From assembly GCA_947471745.1 (NCBI GenBank), contig CANJKZ010000820.1, positions 813,501 to 877,500 of the forward strand: DNA of 64,000 nucleotides. Direction: 5' to 3'. Of this stretch, positions 1 through 10,300 are shown in pieces. The stretch is from Closterium sp. Naga37s-1. Lineage: Eukaryota > Streptophyta > Zygnematophyceae > Desmidiales > Closteriaceae. How positions within the stretch are numbered: position 1 is the stretch's first letter; each line of letters opens with the position of its first letter. A program made the translations under genes and the position numbers. The notes under the pieces are model-generated. The model did no database searches. It was not told the origin of the DNA and saw nothing but the letters and a program-made list of their open reading frames with translations.

Positions 1-163
1 GGTGGTGGTGCTATACCCTATTCCTGTCAGTCCTGGTAGCAGCAAAGCCAACTTCGAGGTTCGCGCTGTTGGCTGAACTGTTGTTACTAGAAGCTTACAA
101 TTCTTAAGTGTACAACAATATCATTACATATCAATGAGGCCCTTTATAATTGGGTAACACTTT

Positions 164-3100
164 CTACAAGTTCTTGATTGTGGTTCCATGAAGGCGAAAC
201 GAGTGGGTGTACTCCCACAATTGTTGCATAAACTCTGCGGATGGTTGCTGGTCTTCTTGCTCCACCAACTGCAAGCAAAAGCCACATGTTAATTCAAATG
301 GTGACGAAAGTTAGAAATAAAGTGACTGAACAAACAACACCACTTGTCTCACCTTAACCCTATCATCCTCTTGAAGCTCTCCCATGTAGAAATGCTGCAA
401 TTTTACAACAGAAAATGGACAAGAGTTATTAGGGAACAAAACCAAATGAACAATATTGAAGATCCCACAGCAATAACGATATAGAAAAGGGCGAAAGTTG
501 CTGTAGTTGGCATACGAGTTTACTGACTCACCCTTAGGTAAAGAAACGACTCTCGTGATGAATGGTACAGCTCAAAGAAAACAGTGCAGTCCCGATTGAG
601 CCCCCACAGTGTTCACCCCATTAAACGCAAACAAGGAAGCTTATAGAGAGGACAAGTGGCAGTGTACCCTTGTGAAGGAAAAAAGACAAAGTGACATAGA
701 CATTTCAAAACCGTAGTCACATTTACTCACCACCACTGAGCCTCACCTGAGTTGGAATGATTGTATCGCCTCCCGGGTGTTCCGGTAACCATCTGGTTAC
801 ATCCAGCACCATGCCATCCAGAAGCAGCCAACAGTTGCCACCCACATTGCGTTCCGCCACCTCAGCAAAGGTGTACTCACTGGGATGGCAGGCAGGTGGA
901 TGGATGGGGGTGCATGGATGGGGGTGCATGGATGGGGGTGCATGGATGGGGGTGCATGGATGGGGGTGCATGGATGGGGGTGCATGGATGGGGGTGCATG
1001 GATGGGGGTGCATGGATGGGGGTGCATGGATGGGGGTGCATGGATGGGGGTGCATGGATGGGGGTGCATGGATGGGGGTGCATGGATGGGGGTGCATGGA
1101 TGGGGGTGCATGGATGGGGGTGCATGGATGGGGGTGCATGGATGGGGGTGCATGGATGGGGGTGCATGGATGGGGGTGCATGGATGGGGGTGCATGGATG
1201 GGGGTGCATGGATGGGGGTGCATGGATGGGGGTGCATGGATGGGGGTGCATGGATGGGGGTGCATGGATGGGGGTGCATGGATGGGGGTGCATGGATGGG
1301 GGTGCATGGATGGGGGTGCATGGATGGGGGTGCATGGATGGGGGTGCATGGATGAGGGTGCATGGATGGGGGTGCATGGATGGGGGTGCATGGATGGGGG
1401 TGCATGGATGGGGGTGCATGGATGGGGGTGCATGGATGGGGGTGCATGGATGAGGGTGCATGGATGGGGATGGGGTGTGCACGCATGGGGTTGCACGGTA
1501 AAAAGGAAGCGCAGGGCAGGCCAGGGCGGAAACTACAGCATCATACTCTACGAAGGGAACCCACTCTCACCAGTGACTTTTGAGTCGACTCAAAAGGGCA
1601 GGGCGGAAGCTATAGCATGAAGCTCCACGCCAGGAACCCACTCTCACCGGATGCGCGATTCAAAGAGCCCTTGACGCTGGTCTCAGAGGTCTGCAAGGCT
1701 CTTGAGCCCCAAGGCAGCAGCTGCTTCCCTCAGGTCCCCAGTCAGGTTGACGTCAAACTGGAAGCTCCCTGCCTGCCGGCCCCTGGAAACCTGAACCCTG
1801 AAATAGGATCAGAAGCCCTATACCATGGAACCCCTCTCACCGGATGCGCGATTCAAAGAGCCCCTGTCGCAGAGATCTTGGAGACTTTTCAGCCCCAAGG
1901 CACTTGCTGCCTCCCTCAGGTCTTGAATGAGGTTGATGTCAAACTGGAAGTCTCCCCCCTGCCCCTTGAAATCCGCCTCTAAGAACAGCAGCACTCGGTC
2001 CAGCAGTAAGCAGTCGATGGGTACTTGAACGGTTGCGGGCTCTGGGCTCGTGTCCTGCACTGCCTGGAGTAGCATGAAGGAAAGTCAGAAAGGGCAGTCA
2101 GGGAGTGGGGTGTCAAACTGGAAGCCCCCTGCCTGCCTGCCTGCCTGCCTGCCCTTTTAAGGGCGCCTCTAGAAACGTGGGAGCACGCTCCAGTCGTCTT
2201 TCTTGTGAGCATTCTGGTAAGATAGTCGAGAGTGTGGACGGTGGGACGGGAAGGAGAGAACGTGGGACGGGAAGGAGGAAACAGGGGACACACTAGCATA
2301 GAAAGACACGGCATTGGAAAAAGCCACATGTTCATAGAACAACATACTTTAGTAAGTGTGAGGCACGGTCGCAGAAGTGCCTTCTTGACTGGGAATAGCT
2401 CATCGTCTGATGATAGGAGCTGGGGTCGGAAGCGGAAGCGGCGGGGCGTTGGGGAACAAGGGATGAAGAAAGGGGAAGAATGGAGCCAGTTCAGCGAGCT
2501 GAGGAAAAAGGAGAAGAATTGCTCTTCGTGAGTTGGGGAAGAACGGTCGCAGAAGAGCCTTCTTGACTGGGAAAAGCTCATCGTCTGATGATAAGAGCTG
2601 GGGACCAGGGGGTAAAGGAGGGTGGGTTTGGGGAAGACGAAAGAAGAGGAATGAAGCGAGTGGGGAAGGGGGAGGAAAGACGAGAGGAAAGGCATGGTCG
2701 CAGAAGGGCCTTCTTGACTGGAAAGAGCTCATCGTCTGATGATAAGAGCTGGGGGAGGGGAGGTGGGGAGGGGGGGTTAAGGGGTTGGACGGAAGGATAA
2801 AATGCGGGAAAGGGGGATCAGGCAAGGTGGTCAGGACCAAAATACTGTGGGCAGAAATGTAAACGAAGAGCTGGTAAGGTGAACACAGCGATTCAAAAAA
2901 ATCAGGTGGGAACCCAGTTGACTGGGCAAATGCCTGCTCTGCTCCTTCCTTCCCCCTCTACCCCTCAAAGCCCCCATCCACGCTCGAAATTTGCATGGGG
3001 CACACACACTCACATTGACAACCCTACTCGGGCCTGTGTTTTTGGCAGCCTGCTTGGGAGCCCAGTTCACTAGCCGTATGCCTGCTCATCCCCCTCCACA

Positions 3101-3201
3101 CCTCAACCCCCAACCGCACTCTTTCCTTGCAAGGGAGGAACTCACATTGACAACCCTACTCGGGCCTGCGCTCCTGGCAGCCTGCTTGGGAGCCCAGTTC
3201 A
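164..3201 (-). CDS. BTB-like / cytochrome b5 domain protein (partial gene model)
   Basis: Exons read on the minus strand, 5' to 3': 3146-3201 or its copy 3014-3069 (NWAPKQAA...SRVVN), 2348-2419 (LLSSDDELFPVKKALLRP), 1841-2063 (VPIDCLLLDRVLLFLE, then FQFDINLIQDLREAASALGL), 747-879 (YTFAEVAERN, then LPEHPGGDTIIPTQ), about 532-603 (DCTVFFELYHSSRESFLYLR), 353-394 and 164-268, ending TIKNL-stop. The HPGG motif with the following helices is the cytochrome b5 heme-binding fold, HPGG supplying one axial histidine. The upstream exons resemble the strands and helices of a BTB/POZ domain; that call is inference. Most junctions are GT-AG and in phase. Exon 1841-2063 ends in phase 1 whereas 747-879 needs phase 2, so an exon between them is missing from my model. 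The acceptor near 603 lacks AG. Several exons have extra truncated copies. The cellular role is unknown; such a protein could be a heme-dependent adaptor. Confidence 0.62.
899..1469. repeat. 14-bp satellite (GGATGGGGGTGCAT), about 41 copies
   Basis: Near-perfect tandem array with occasional G-to-A variants (ATGAGGG). It lies in an intron of the minus-strand cytochrome b5 gene and ends about 20 bp from the splice acceptor of exon 747-879. Because 14 is not divisible by 3 and the unit has no stop in several frames, long spurious reading frames run through it on both strands. On the transcribed strand the unit is C-rich and contains no AG dinucleotide. Confidence 0.97.
1510..1775 (-). repeat. 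Truncated downstream copies of the BTB-like exon, with a junction palindrome
   Basis: 1640-1775 repeats the 3' part of exon 1841-2063 including its donor (FQFDVNL, then DLREAAAALGLKSL, then a stop). A further donor-proximal piece occurs twice, around 1515-1577 and 1597-1650. Between those two lies the perfect palindrome TTTTGAGTCGACTCAAAA at 1578-1595. These are decayed 3' exon copies downstream of the full exon on the minus strand. Confidence 0.75.
2105..2200 (-). repeat. Degenerate internal copy of the BTB-like exon
   Basis: On the minus strand this stretch reads like the FLEADFKGQ...FQFD part of exon 1841-2063, interrupted by a short GCAG/GGCA run (five to six GCCT units on the plus strand). 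It has frame breaks and is not expected to be coding. Confidence 0.5.
2547..2745 (-). repeat. Two upstream acceptor-bearing copies of exon 2348-2419
   Basis: Copies at about 2547-2593 and 2698-2745 repeat the acceptor plus LLSSDDELFPVKKALLRP and then diverge. Each is preceded by a good CAG acceptor (minus strand), but neither has a donor. Only the copy at 2348-2419 has both borders. The truncated 5' pieces therefore lie upstream of the complete exon. Confidence 0.8.
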
Positions 3202-3347
3202 CTTTCTGTACACCTGCTCATTCCCCCCTCCACCAGCCAAAACCCTTCACCCCCCCCAACCACGCTCGTTCCGTGCATGGGGCACACTCGCATTGACAAC
3301 CCTACTCGGGCCTGCACTCCTGGCAGCCTGCTTGGGTGCCCAGTTCA
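3014..3347 (-). repeat. Three copies of a 56-nt exon (NWAPKQAA...)
   Basis: Copies at 3014-3069, 3146-3201 and 3292-3347 encode nearly the same 18 residues. The first two have an AG acceptor and GTGAGT donor. The third, the most upstream on the minus strand, has TG in place of AG and a GC donor (GCGAGT), so it is probably unused. A shorter remnant lies near 2915. The first two are equivalent candidates for one exon of the BTB-like gene. Confidence 0.75.
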
Positions 3348-3730
3348 CAAGCCGTATGCCTGTGCGAGCAAGGGGAGGGAAAGGGGGCGCTCAGAAGTGC
3401 AAAGGCGAGGGAAAGGGTCAGAATACCAGGGCGGTAAGATAGGAACGGCAGAAAAAGGGGATGGATGGGGGAACCACGAAAGTGGGGGGAAACGAATTAG
3501 ACACATCAGACAAGGCAGAAAACAGAAACAACGACAAAAAAAAAAAAAAAAAAAAAGAGCAAAGAGATCGTACCTGTATCGGGTACTAAGTGTATTTGAG
3601 TGTTGTTAGTGAGCATGCCTCGGTAGCTGTGGTAGAGAACTGCCTCCTCTCTCTCCTCCTCACCTGCCACAGACACGAGCAAGAAGGACGAGGGACAGAG
3701 ATTCTGAGCTTGATTCACAATTACCAGGGG

Positions 3731-3772
3731 TATAGCACTGCCTTTTGAGGCACCTCAAAATATAGCACTGCC
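3731..3772. repeat. 18-bp palindrome flanked by 12-bp direct repeats
   Basis: TATAGCACTGCC at 3731-3742 and again at 3761-3772 flank TTTTGAGGCACCTCAAAA (3743-3760), a palindrome apart from the two central bases. Around it, 3640-3680 and 3785-3832 hold two related exon-like segments with GTGAGG donors on the minus strand. This is one of the clearest insertion-with-duplication examples in the window. Confidence 0.85.
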
Positions 3773-4447
3773 TCCTTTTGCTCCTCCTCACCTGCCACAC
3801 CTCAGCAACGAGCGAGTGAGATTGTTGCAGTCGACTCAAGAATCGGAGAAATAAGGCACACAGACGCAAACAACGCTAGCAGGCAAATCGTTCAACCGCA
3901 GAAGCTTTAGGTTCACCCCTCCAGGGTTCGTTCTGTTGTCCAAAACACATATACCCTCAATAAGTGCAGCATGCGGTGTGATGTGGCGGTGGTGGCTAGA
4001 GTGACTCACTCAGATTGTTTGCCTCTGCCACTCGCACTGCCACCTCCTTCCCTCCAGCAGACACCACCAGCCTGCAGCATGGTGACACGTGGCCCAATGC
4101 AAAGATGCCACGTGGCGCAATGCAAGGATGCCACGTGGACATGGAGTTGGGTTCGGGGCAAAAGACAGGCTTGCAAACAGCACACGTGCGGGTGGGTGGC
4201 AACATGCACTCAATTCAACCATTGATGAGATGGTTGAACTGAAGTGGTTGAACATAGTTTTTCCTGCACAAACGTATTTCCCTTATCGCAACCACTTAGA
4301 GGCGCCTCAAAATAAGTGAGGAAGGCAACCTCGGAAGAAGAGGCATACGTGTGGGAGACTGTTAGCACTTGATGGTGAAACATTTGATGAATCTGATTGC
4401 ACAAATCCCCAGCGTCTAAAGATAGGCACCCGCCCTTCCCCTTCCCC

Positions 4448-4498
4448 TCCTCCTCCTCCTCCTCCTCCTCCTCCTCCTCCTCCTCCTCCTCCTCCTCC

Positions 4499-4530
<32 letters not shown>
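4448..4530. repeat. TCC trinucleotide microsatellite
   Basis: About 25 TCC units with a few TTC interruptions. It reads as poly-Glu on the minus strand and poly-Ser on the plus strand. I see no splice or domain context that makes it coding. Confidence 0.9.
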
Positions 4531-4977
4531 CGCTCCCCCCCCCTTCTCTCCCACACTACCCTCACTCCTTCCCTTCTCCATACCAGCAGCGCCCCCTAGC
4601 AGAACCCGAACCTCCAAAGTCACATCTGTTGTGATTGTAAAAAGGGGTACAGGAGCTGTGAGTCGTCTCTAACGCCATAACGAGGTGTGTGACTGCAACG
4701 AGGAATAATGGAGCGAATAATGGGGCTTTGGAACGTCCCAAAAGCAGAGAGAGGTGTGTGATTGTAACGAAAGAGCGGCTATGTACATGACATGCCCGAA
4801 TTGCAATGGAGGGACAGAAGGATGATGGTGTGGTGAGGGAGAGGGAAAGGGACATGGTGTGGTGTGACTTTTGAGTTGCCTATCACACCCTACGTACCAT
4901 GCAGTGCGAATCTTGGGGATGGGAGAAAGACGTCAAAGTCATAATGAATCTGCAGAGCACACAGCAGAGCATACAGA

Positions 4978-5148
4978 GAAACTGATAGAGAAACTGATAG
5001 AGAGAAACTGTTAGGGAGAAACTGATGGGGAGAAACTGATGGGGAGAAACTGATGGGGAGAAACTGATGGGGAGAAACTGATGGGGAGAAACTGATGGGG
5101 AGAAACTGATGGGGAGAAACTGATGGGGAGAAACTGATGGGGAGAAAG
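4978..5148. repeat. 14-bp minisatellite (AAACTGATGGGGAG), about 12 copies
   Basis: Tandem array with diverged units at its left end (GATAGAG, TTAGGGAG) and homogeneous units to the right. It has the same 14-bp period as the array at 899-1469 but an unrelated sequence. It produces long spurious reading frames on the minus strand. Confidence 0.93.
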
Positions 5149-5214
5149 ACAGAGTAACTGTCTGACTCGGATGGATGCACGCAGTGATGCCTAATGTTGA
5201 GGATGCGGAGAGGC

Positions 5215-5291
5215 AGAGGGGAAGGGAGGCAGAGAGGCAGAGAGGCAGAGAGGCAGAGAGGCAGAGAGGCAGAGAGGCAGAGAGGCAGAGA
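5215..5291. repeat. 8-bp minisatellite (GAGGCAGA), about 9 copies
   Basis: Simple tandem array of AGGCAGAG units, just right of the 14-bp array. Confidence 0.93.
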
Positions 5292-6102
5292 GGATGCAGG
5301 CACACGTAATGCGTGCACACACCACAGCTACTCTCACAAGGGAGGCAGACTCACATCAGAGGCGAGGTGCATGTTGAATCGGTGCACGGCAGAGAGGGCT
5401 ATGGCGGCTGGTGGGACGCTTGGGTGCGGGCTGGCATGGGCATGCATTGGTAGGGGAGAGAGAGAGGCAGGCACGGGCTGTCCTTGATTGGGCTGATGTT
5501 GGGAATTGTCCTTTTGAGGCGCCTCAAAAGATGCTGGGAGTGATAACAGCAGAGTGATGATTAATTAAACATCATGCATCATGCGTTACACATTGCACAC
5601 CGATGGATGTGTGCCTTCATGTATGTATGCCCTCATGTATGTATGTGTGTGCACATTTGTGAGCATGCCCATGTCCGTGCGCACGCACGCATGCACACAT
5701 GCATGCACATGTGCGTGTGCGCACTCACATGACTGCTAGAACCCCATCGCTGCCACCCTGCATCACATGGCATGCCAACACAACAAGGACAGGAGACGAA
5801 AAAAATTGGTGTAAGTATAGCGCCGGCAGGAGGAGAGTCAAGTCGAATGAGGGGACGCCAATTCAAGGTTCTCGAACTGGTATTGCAAAGCAGTGCCCCA
5901 CGTTGCACCACATTACCCCACATTGAACCGCATTGCCTTGCCCCATACATGGCCTTTTCCTCGCACTCCCCCAAGGTTCACCTAGAGCCCACCTTTAGTC
6001 CCCATTCACCCCCCCCAAACGGTCCCCCATACCCCAGCTCCATACCCCAGCTCGATACCCCAGCACCACTCTCAACCCATTCCCAACCCATCCCCGCCTT
6101 AC

Positions 6103-6567
6103 CTTCTGCACCAGGTATATGCGCCCACATTCCCCCCCTTCCTCCCCCTGCTCCTGTCCCTTCTCCCCCAGTTCTCCTCCCCTCTCTCCCTGCTTCCCCT
6201 CCCTCTCGCCTCCTCGAGATCCTTCTGCATCTTTTCCCCCGTCCCTTCCCCCTTGATCCTCCCCCATCCCCAGCAACCCGCGGATCCATCCCCCCACCGC
6301 CCCTCCGCCCATGATCCCTCCCCCGGCTGCGCCTCTCCCCCTCGCGCGCCTTCCCCGCGCGTTCAGATTCCCCCCCGACCCTTCCGCTTCCGCCTGCTGC
6401 CACGTGTCCTTGATAGCCGCCCAATCCGACGGGTTCACTCCGCATTGCCGCCCTGCCAGCTCGGATAACGGCCGTGCCGATCCGCTGCTGGCACTGACGG
6501 TGATTCCGTGTGCCACGTCATCAGGATGCGTGGACGCTGACGTGTCGAGATCTTCCCAATTGACCAC
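6103..6567 (-). CDS. Probable 5' coding exon of a minus-strand gene
   Basis: An open minus-strand exon is bounded by a CAG acceptor at 6568 and a GTAAGG donor just below 6103. It has 155 codons with no in-frame ATG near its start. The first part (NWEDLDTSASTHPDDVAHG, then NPSDWAAIKDTWQQ) looks like real protein; the rest is Gly/Arg/Glu-rich low complexity. It is either the N-terminal region of the BTB/cytochrome b5 gene or a separate gene; I could not find the joining exons. No domain is recognised. Confidence 0.45.
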
Positions 6568-7368
6568 CTGGTTTGGGGGTGGAGACGAGGCTCGAAAGGG
6601 ACGAATCAGGTTGTCAATCCGGCTTGACTAACATGGAATGGAACAAGCTGAGCTCCAATACGAGCTTCGCGCCGGCGCGCTAATCTGTGCGCTCTTTAAC
6701 GTCACATTCAACGGATTTGGACACTGTAGCGGTGACATTCTCCTGATTCCGCACTCTCCCTGATCCGTCTAAGATTCACGCCAAACATGAAGCACAGGAA
6801 GCCTCATGAAGTTTTTCTTATTTTCGCGAATCGCTCGCAGCATTCCGTTCCGTGACGCAAGCGCACCTTCAGGCGGAAATGGCGCTTCGCTGCCGACTCG
6901 TCATTCGCCATTGTCACGCGCGGCTAGTGTCAGAAAAATGCACTTATCAGTCGACCAATCAGAAGTTGTCAGGACCCTGCACAAGTCCAAGGCAGTTCGA
7001 ATTTAGGTTGCCTCGATTTGAGATAGACACCTGACACAAGTGTACACAGTTTCACAAATTGTAGAGAATTTTTCAGATATTAGAACCCATCCCTCGTTTC
7101 GTTCACCCAATCGGTGGCAACCACCTCTACAGTAAATCAACCCCCACCACACAACTTCCTCTCGAGAATGAACAAATTTTATCAACAGCTATCCAGAAAA
7201 GGGCCCCTTGGGATTGTCGAACAGAAACTGATCCAAGTAGTATCGGAGTAGTCACAGCTACCATAAACTAGTTGATTCCACGTTCTGTATTGTACCACGC
7301 ACCGCATGTGGCAGCGGCGGATACGCTTCCACAGCTCGCCGTGACCTTTCCGTCACGCGACGACCGCC
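6568..7368. promoter_or_regulatory. Divergent intergenic region upstream of NOC3
   Basis: About 800 bp between the minus-strand 5' exon and the NOC3 start. It has no repeats and no convincing ORF, and is probably a shared promoter region. I did not identify a specific promoter element. Confidence 0.4.
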
Positions 7369-10300
7369 ATGGCTCGCGGCGGAGGAACAAAGGTCAGATT
7401 ACGGCCTTATCTAACATAAGCGTGTTCCAGACATTTGAGTTCGGGTTCCTGCATTACTTAGCAAATTAATCTCTATTGGGTTATTGTAGACTGTTGGGTG
7501 TTTACAAATTTTCTTGAATCTTCCATGTCAGACGGATTCAGTCCCGTCGACCCATCCAAACATTCTGACCAGCTTACATCTGGATGATTTCTCATCTCAC
7601 TACCCACGCTTCGCTCTGTCAGTATCAGCTCTGTGCTCTTCCTCACTCCATTTTGCGCATACCATCTTCACCTTCTCCTAATATCTGTCCTGCGACTGTC
7701 GCTACCTTATTCGTCATCAACTTTTCAGGGTGGACCTATCATGAAACGTGGATCGGGTGGCAAACCTGCTGCTGGAAAGACACGTGGCGGCAGCAGCGGA
7801 AAGTCCAATCCCAAGGACAAGGCATCGTCACGGAAAACTACCGGTTCCGTGCAGCCCGCTAGCCGGCTAGTCGCCAGCAATCGTGGCCGAGGACGTGGGG
7901 GAACGACAGCAGGGCGAGGAGGCAAGGCCGGCGCAAAATCCGCCAAGCCCGCGAAATCACCGGCTCCGGCGGCGGCGGCGGAGGAGGACGTTGAGCTGTC
8001 AGACGAGGACGTGGCGTTCTTCGCGCAGCACCAGCACTTCGCGCGCTTCCTCTCGGGCCTCGAGGAGCAGCAATTGGGCAGGTGAGCGGTCAATCGCTCT
8101 GCCCGTACGCGTTTCGTCGCACACTCTAGCCTAGTAATTTAATATTATATGGCGTGTAATACTGACAGATTCATTGTTTGTCCAATGTGTCCTGTTTATC
8201 CTCAGTGAAACCAAGGGAGCTAAGCCGAAACTGCCTAGACCAGATCGTGCTGAGAAAGGAAGCGATGCTGACAGTAGCGAGGATGATGAAGGGGAGAAGG
8301 AGGCTAGTTCCGATGATAACGACTCAGAAGGTTCAGATGCGAGTGATGACGTGGACGAGGATGACGTGGAAGAGGACGTGACTGACGAGGATGAGGAGCT
8401 AGCGGATGAAGAGGAAGAGGATGAAGATGGCGCCGCAGCGGATGCGCGGATGACGGGAGACGAAGATGAGGAGGAAGAGAAGGAAATAGAAATGGCGGAG
8501 GACGAGGAGGAAGAGGAGGAGGAGGATGACGAGGAGGAGGAAATGGAGCCTGTGATTTCTGACGACGAGTTTGACGATGAGGATGAGGAGGAGGACGATG
8601 AAGAGGAGGAGGAGGGTAACTTTAGCGACGACGACGACGATATTGACGAAGTGATGGTCTTCGCTGATTCATCAGCGGCTGGTCTCGGCTCTCTGCCCCA
8701 GAAAGGCGCTAAAGGGAAGGCGGGGGAAGCGCGCCGAGCGGACAAGGGGAAGGGCGGAAGGAAGGGGGATGGGGCGGAAGGGGAAGAAGAAGAGGGTGCG
8801 GAGGCGGAGGGGGAAGATGAGTCGGAGGATGAAGAGGCGGAGTACGAGAGGGGATCCCGCCGCCCTGGGTGGGCTGCGCCAGCGGGTGCCGCGGGGAAGT
8901 TTGCGCCGAAACCCCGCGCCGCTTCCGCGGGTGTGGGAGGAGACGCGGAGGAGGTTGCGGTGGAATTGGCAGCAGGGGCGGAGGGGGAGAAGAAGGGTTC
9001 AATGCGGGGTTTCGGGCTTATAGCGGCGAGGGACAAGGGTGTGTTGGTGGATGCTGTTGACGCTCTGCCGGTTAAAACCCTTGACGGCCGGCTGATGTTC
9101 CGCGCGATTGAAGTGGCGGAAGGGGCGGAGGGAGAGAAAGGGGAGAAAGGGAAAGAATTGGCCGGGGAGAAAGAGGATGGGAAGAAAGGGAGGAAAGGGA
9201 AGAAGGGGGAGGAGGGTAAGGGAGGTCCGAGAGGAGAGGAGGCGGAGGAAGGGGAGGAGGAGGAGGAGGGCGAGGGTGGGGCGGCGGAGGGGAAGGAAGC
9301 AGGGGCTAGGAGGCAGCCGAAGGATGCGTCGAAGCTTACCCTGCAAGAGCAAGCCATGGTACGCTCTTCCCTTCCTCCCCTCCCTTTTGCCCAAAGGCAT
9401 GGTGATGGTACGTCCTTCTTGCTCGGTACTTAGTGATGCCCCTTTATGTTATGGATTTCTTCTTTCTATATGGTTTAGTGGGATATTAACTGCTAACTTT
9501 TTTCTCTACTGTCTTTTTCGCAGATGGAGTTGCAGGAGGAGATGTCGGTGGAGGAGCGGAGGGCGGCAGTGAAGAAGGCTATAGCGCGGATGAGCACGCA
9601 AATTCTCGCTGACCCCGAGACTCACATCGGCATGTTGAAGTCTCTGCACGTGAGTGCCGTCTCTCGCTTCTGCAAGTGAGTCGAGTTTTGAGTCGACTCA
9701 AAACGAGACGCACATCGGCATCTTGAAGTCTCTGCACGTGAGTGTCGTCTCTCGCTTCTGCAAGTGAGTGTCCTGTCCCAGCTGCAACGACTGCGGCGGG
9801 ATGCGATGTGGTGAGCATAGTGAGCATCACCTCTCTTTTAAAGTGCGCCTGCCTTGAAACTCAAAACCTTCCCTCCTTCACCCCCCGCGTCCTCCTCTTT
9901 TTCCCCCCATGTCAGAAGTTGTGTTTGGACCTTGACGCCATTGTGGCCAGCCTTGCGGTGCTGTCGCTGACAGCAGTCTTCCGAGACATCATCCCCGGGT
10001 ACCGCGTGCGCATGCGCTCGGAGAAGGAGAGGATATTTCTCACCGCTTTCCCCCTTTTTTCCCGCTTCCCCCCTCCATCAACCCCATTTCAGAAGCTGTG
10101 TTTGGATCTAGACGCCATCGTGGCGAGCCTCGCAGTTCTCTCGCTGACAGCAGTGTTTAGAGACATCATCCCCGGCTACCGCGTGCGCATGCGCTCGGAG
10201 AAGGAGCGCGCGATGGTGATGAGCAAGGAGGTCAAGAAGCGCTGGCTCTTCGAGGAGGGCCTGCTGCAATCCTACCAGGTCCGTCATATGAAGCGGGTTT

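Larger units (their letters stand above)
3870..6102. other. Repeat-rich stretch without a resolvable gene
   Basis: Probably intronic or 5' sequence of the minus-strand BTB/cytochrome b5 gene. It holds the TCC run, two minisatellites (4978-5148 and 5215-5291), a perfect TTTTGAGGCGCCTCAAAA palindrome at 5512-5529 between two weakly similar 15-bp stretches, a degenerate copy at about 4296-4313 and a TG/CA-rich tract near 5600-5730. I could not join any exon here with confidence. Confidence 0.5.

Noticed and set aside
723..1620. Long frames on both strands with GVHGWGCMD or MHPHPCTPIHAP repeats
   Set aside because: By-product of the 14-bp satellite. Only the cytochrome b5 part of the minus-strand frame (747-879) is real, and it is separated from the repeat by a splice acceptor.
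2150..2175. Palindrome-like TTTTAAGGGCGCCTCTAGAA
   Set aside because: It aligns with the duplicated BTB-like exon (LEADFKGQ codons), so the similarity to the junction palindrome is probably coincidental.
4210..4672. Poly-Glu (minus) or poly-Ser (plus) protein at the TCC repeat
   Set aside because: Microsatellite translation; nothing on either side looks like protein or has splice sites.
8131..9400. 408-codon minus-strand poly-Ser/Pro frame
   Set aside because: Antisense of the acidic Asp/Glu region in NOC3 exon 3.
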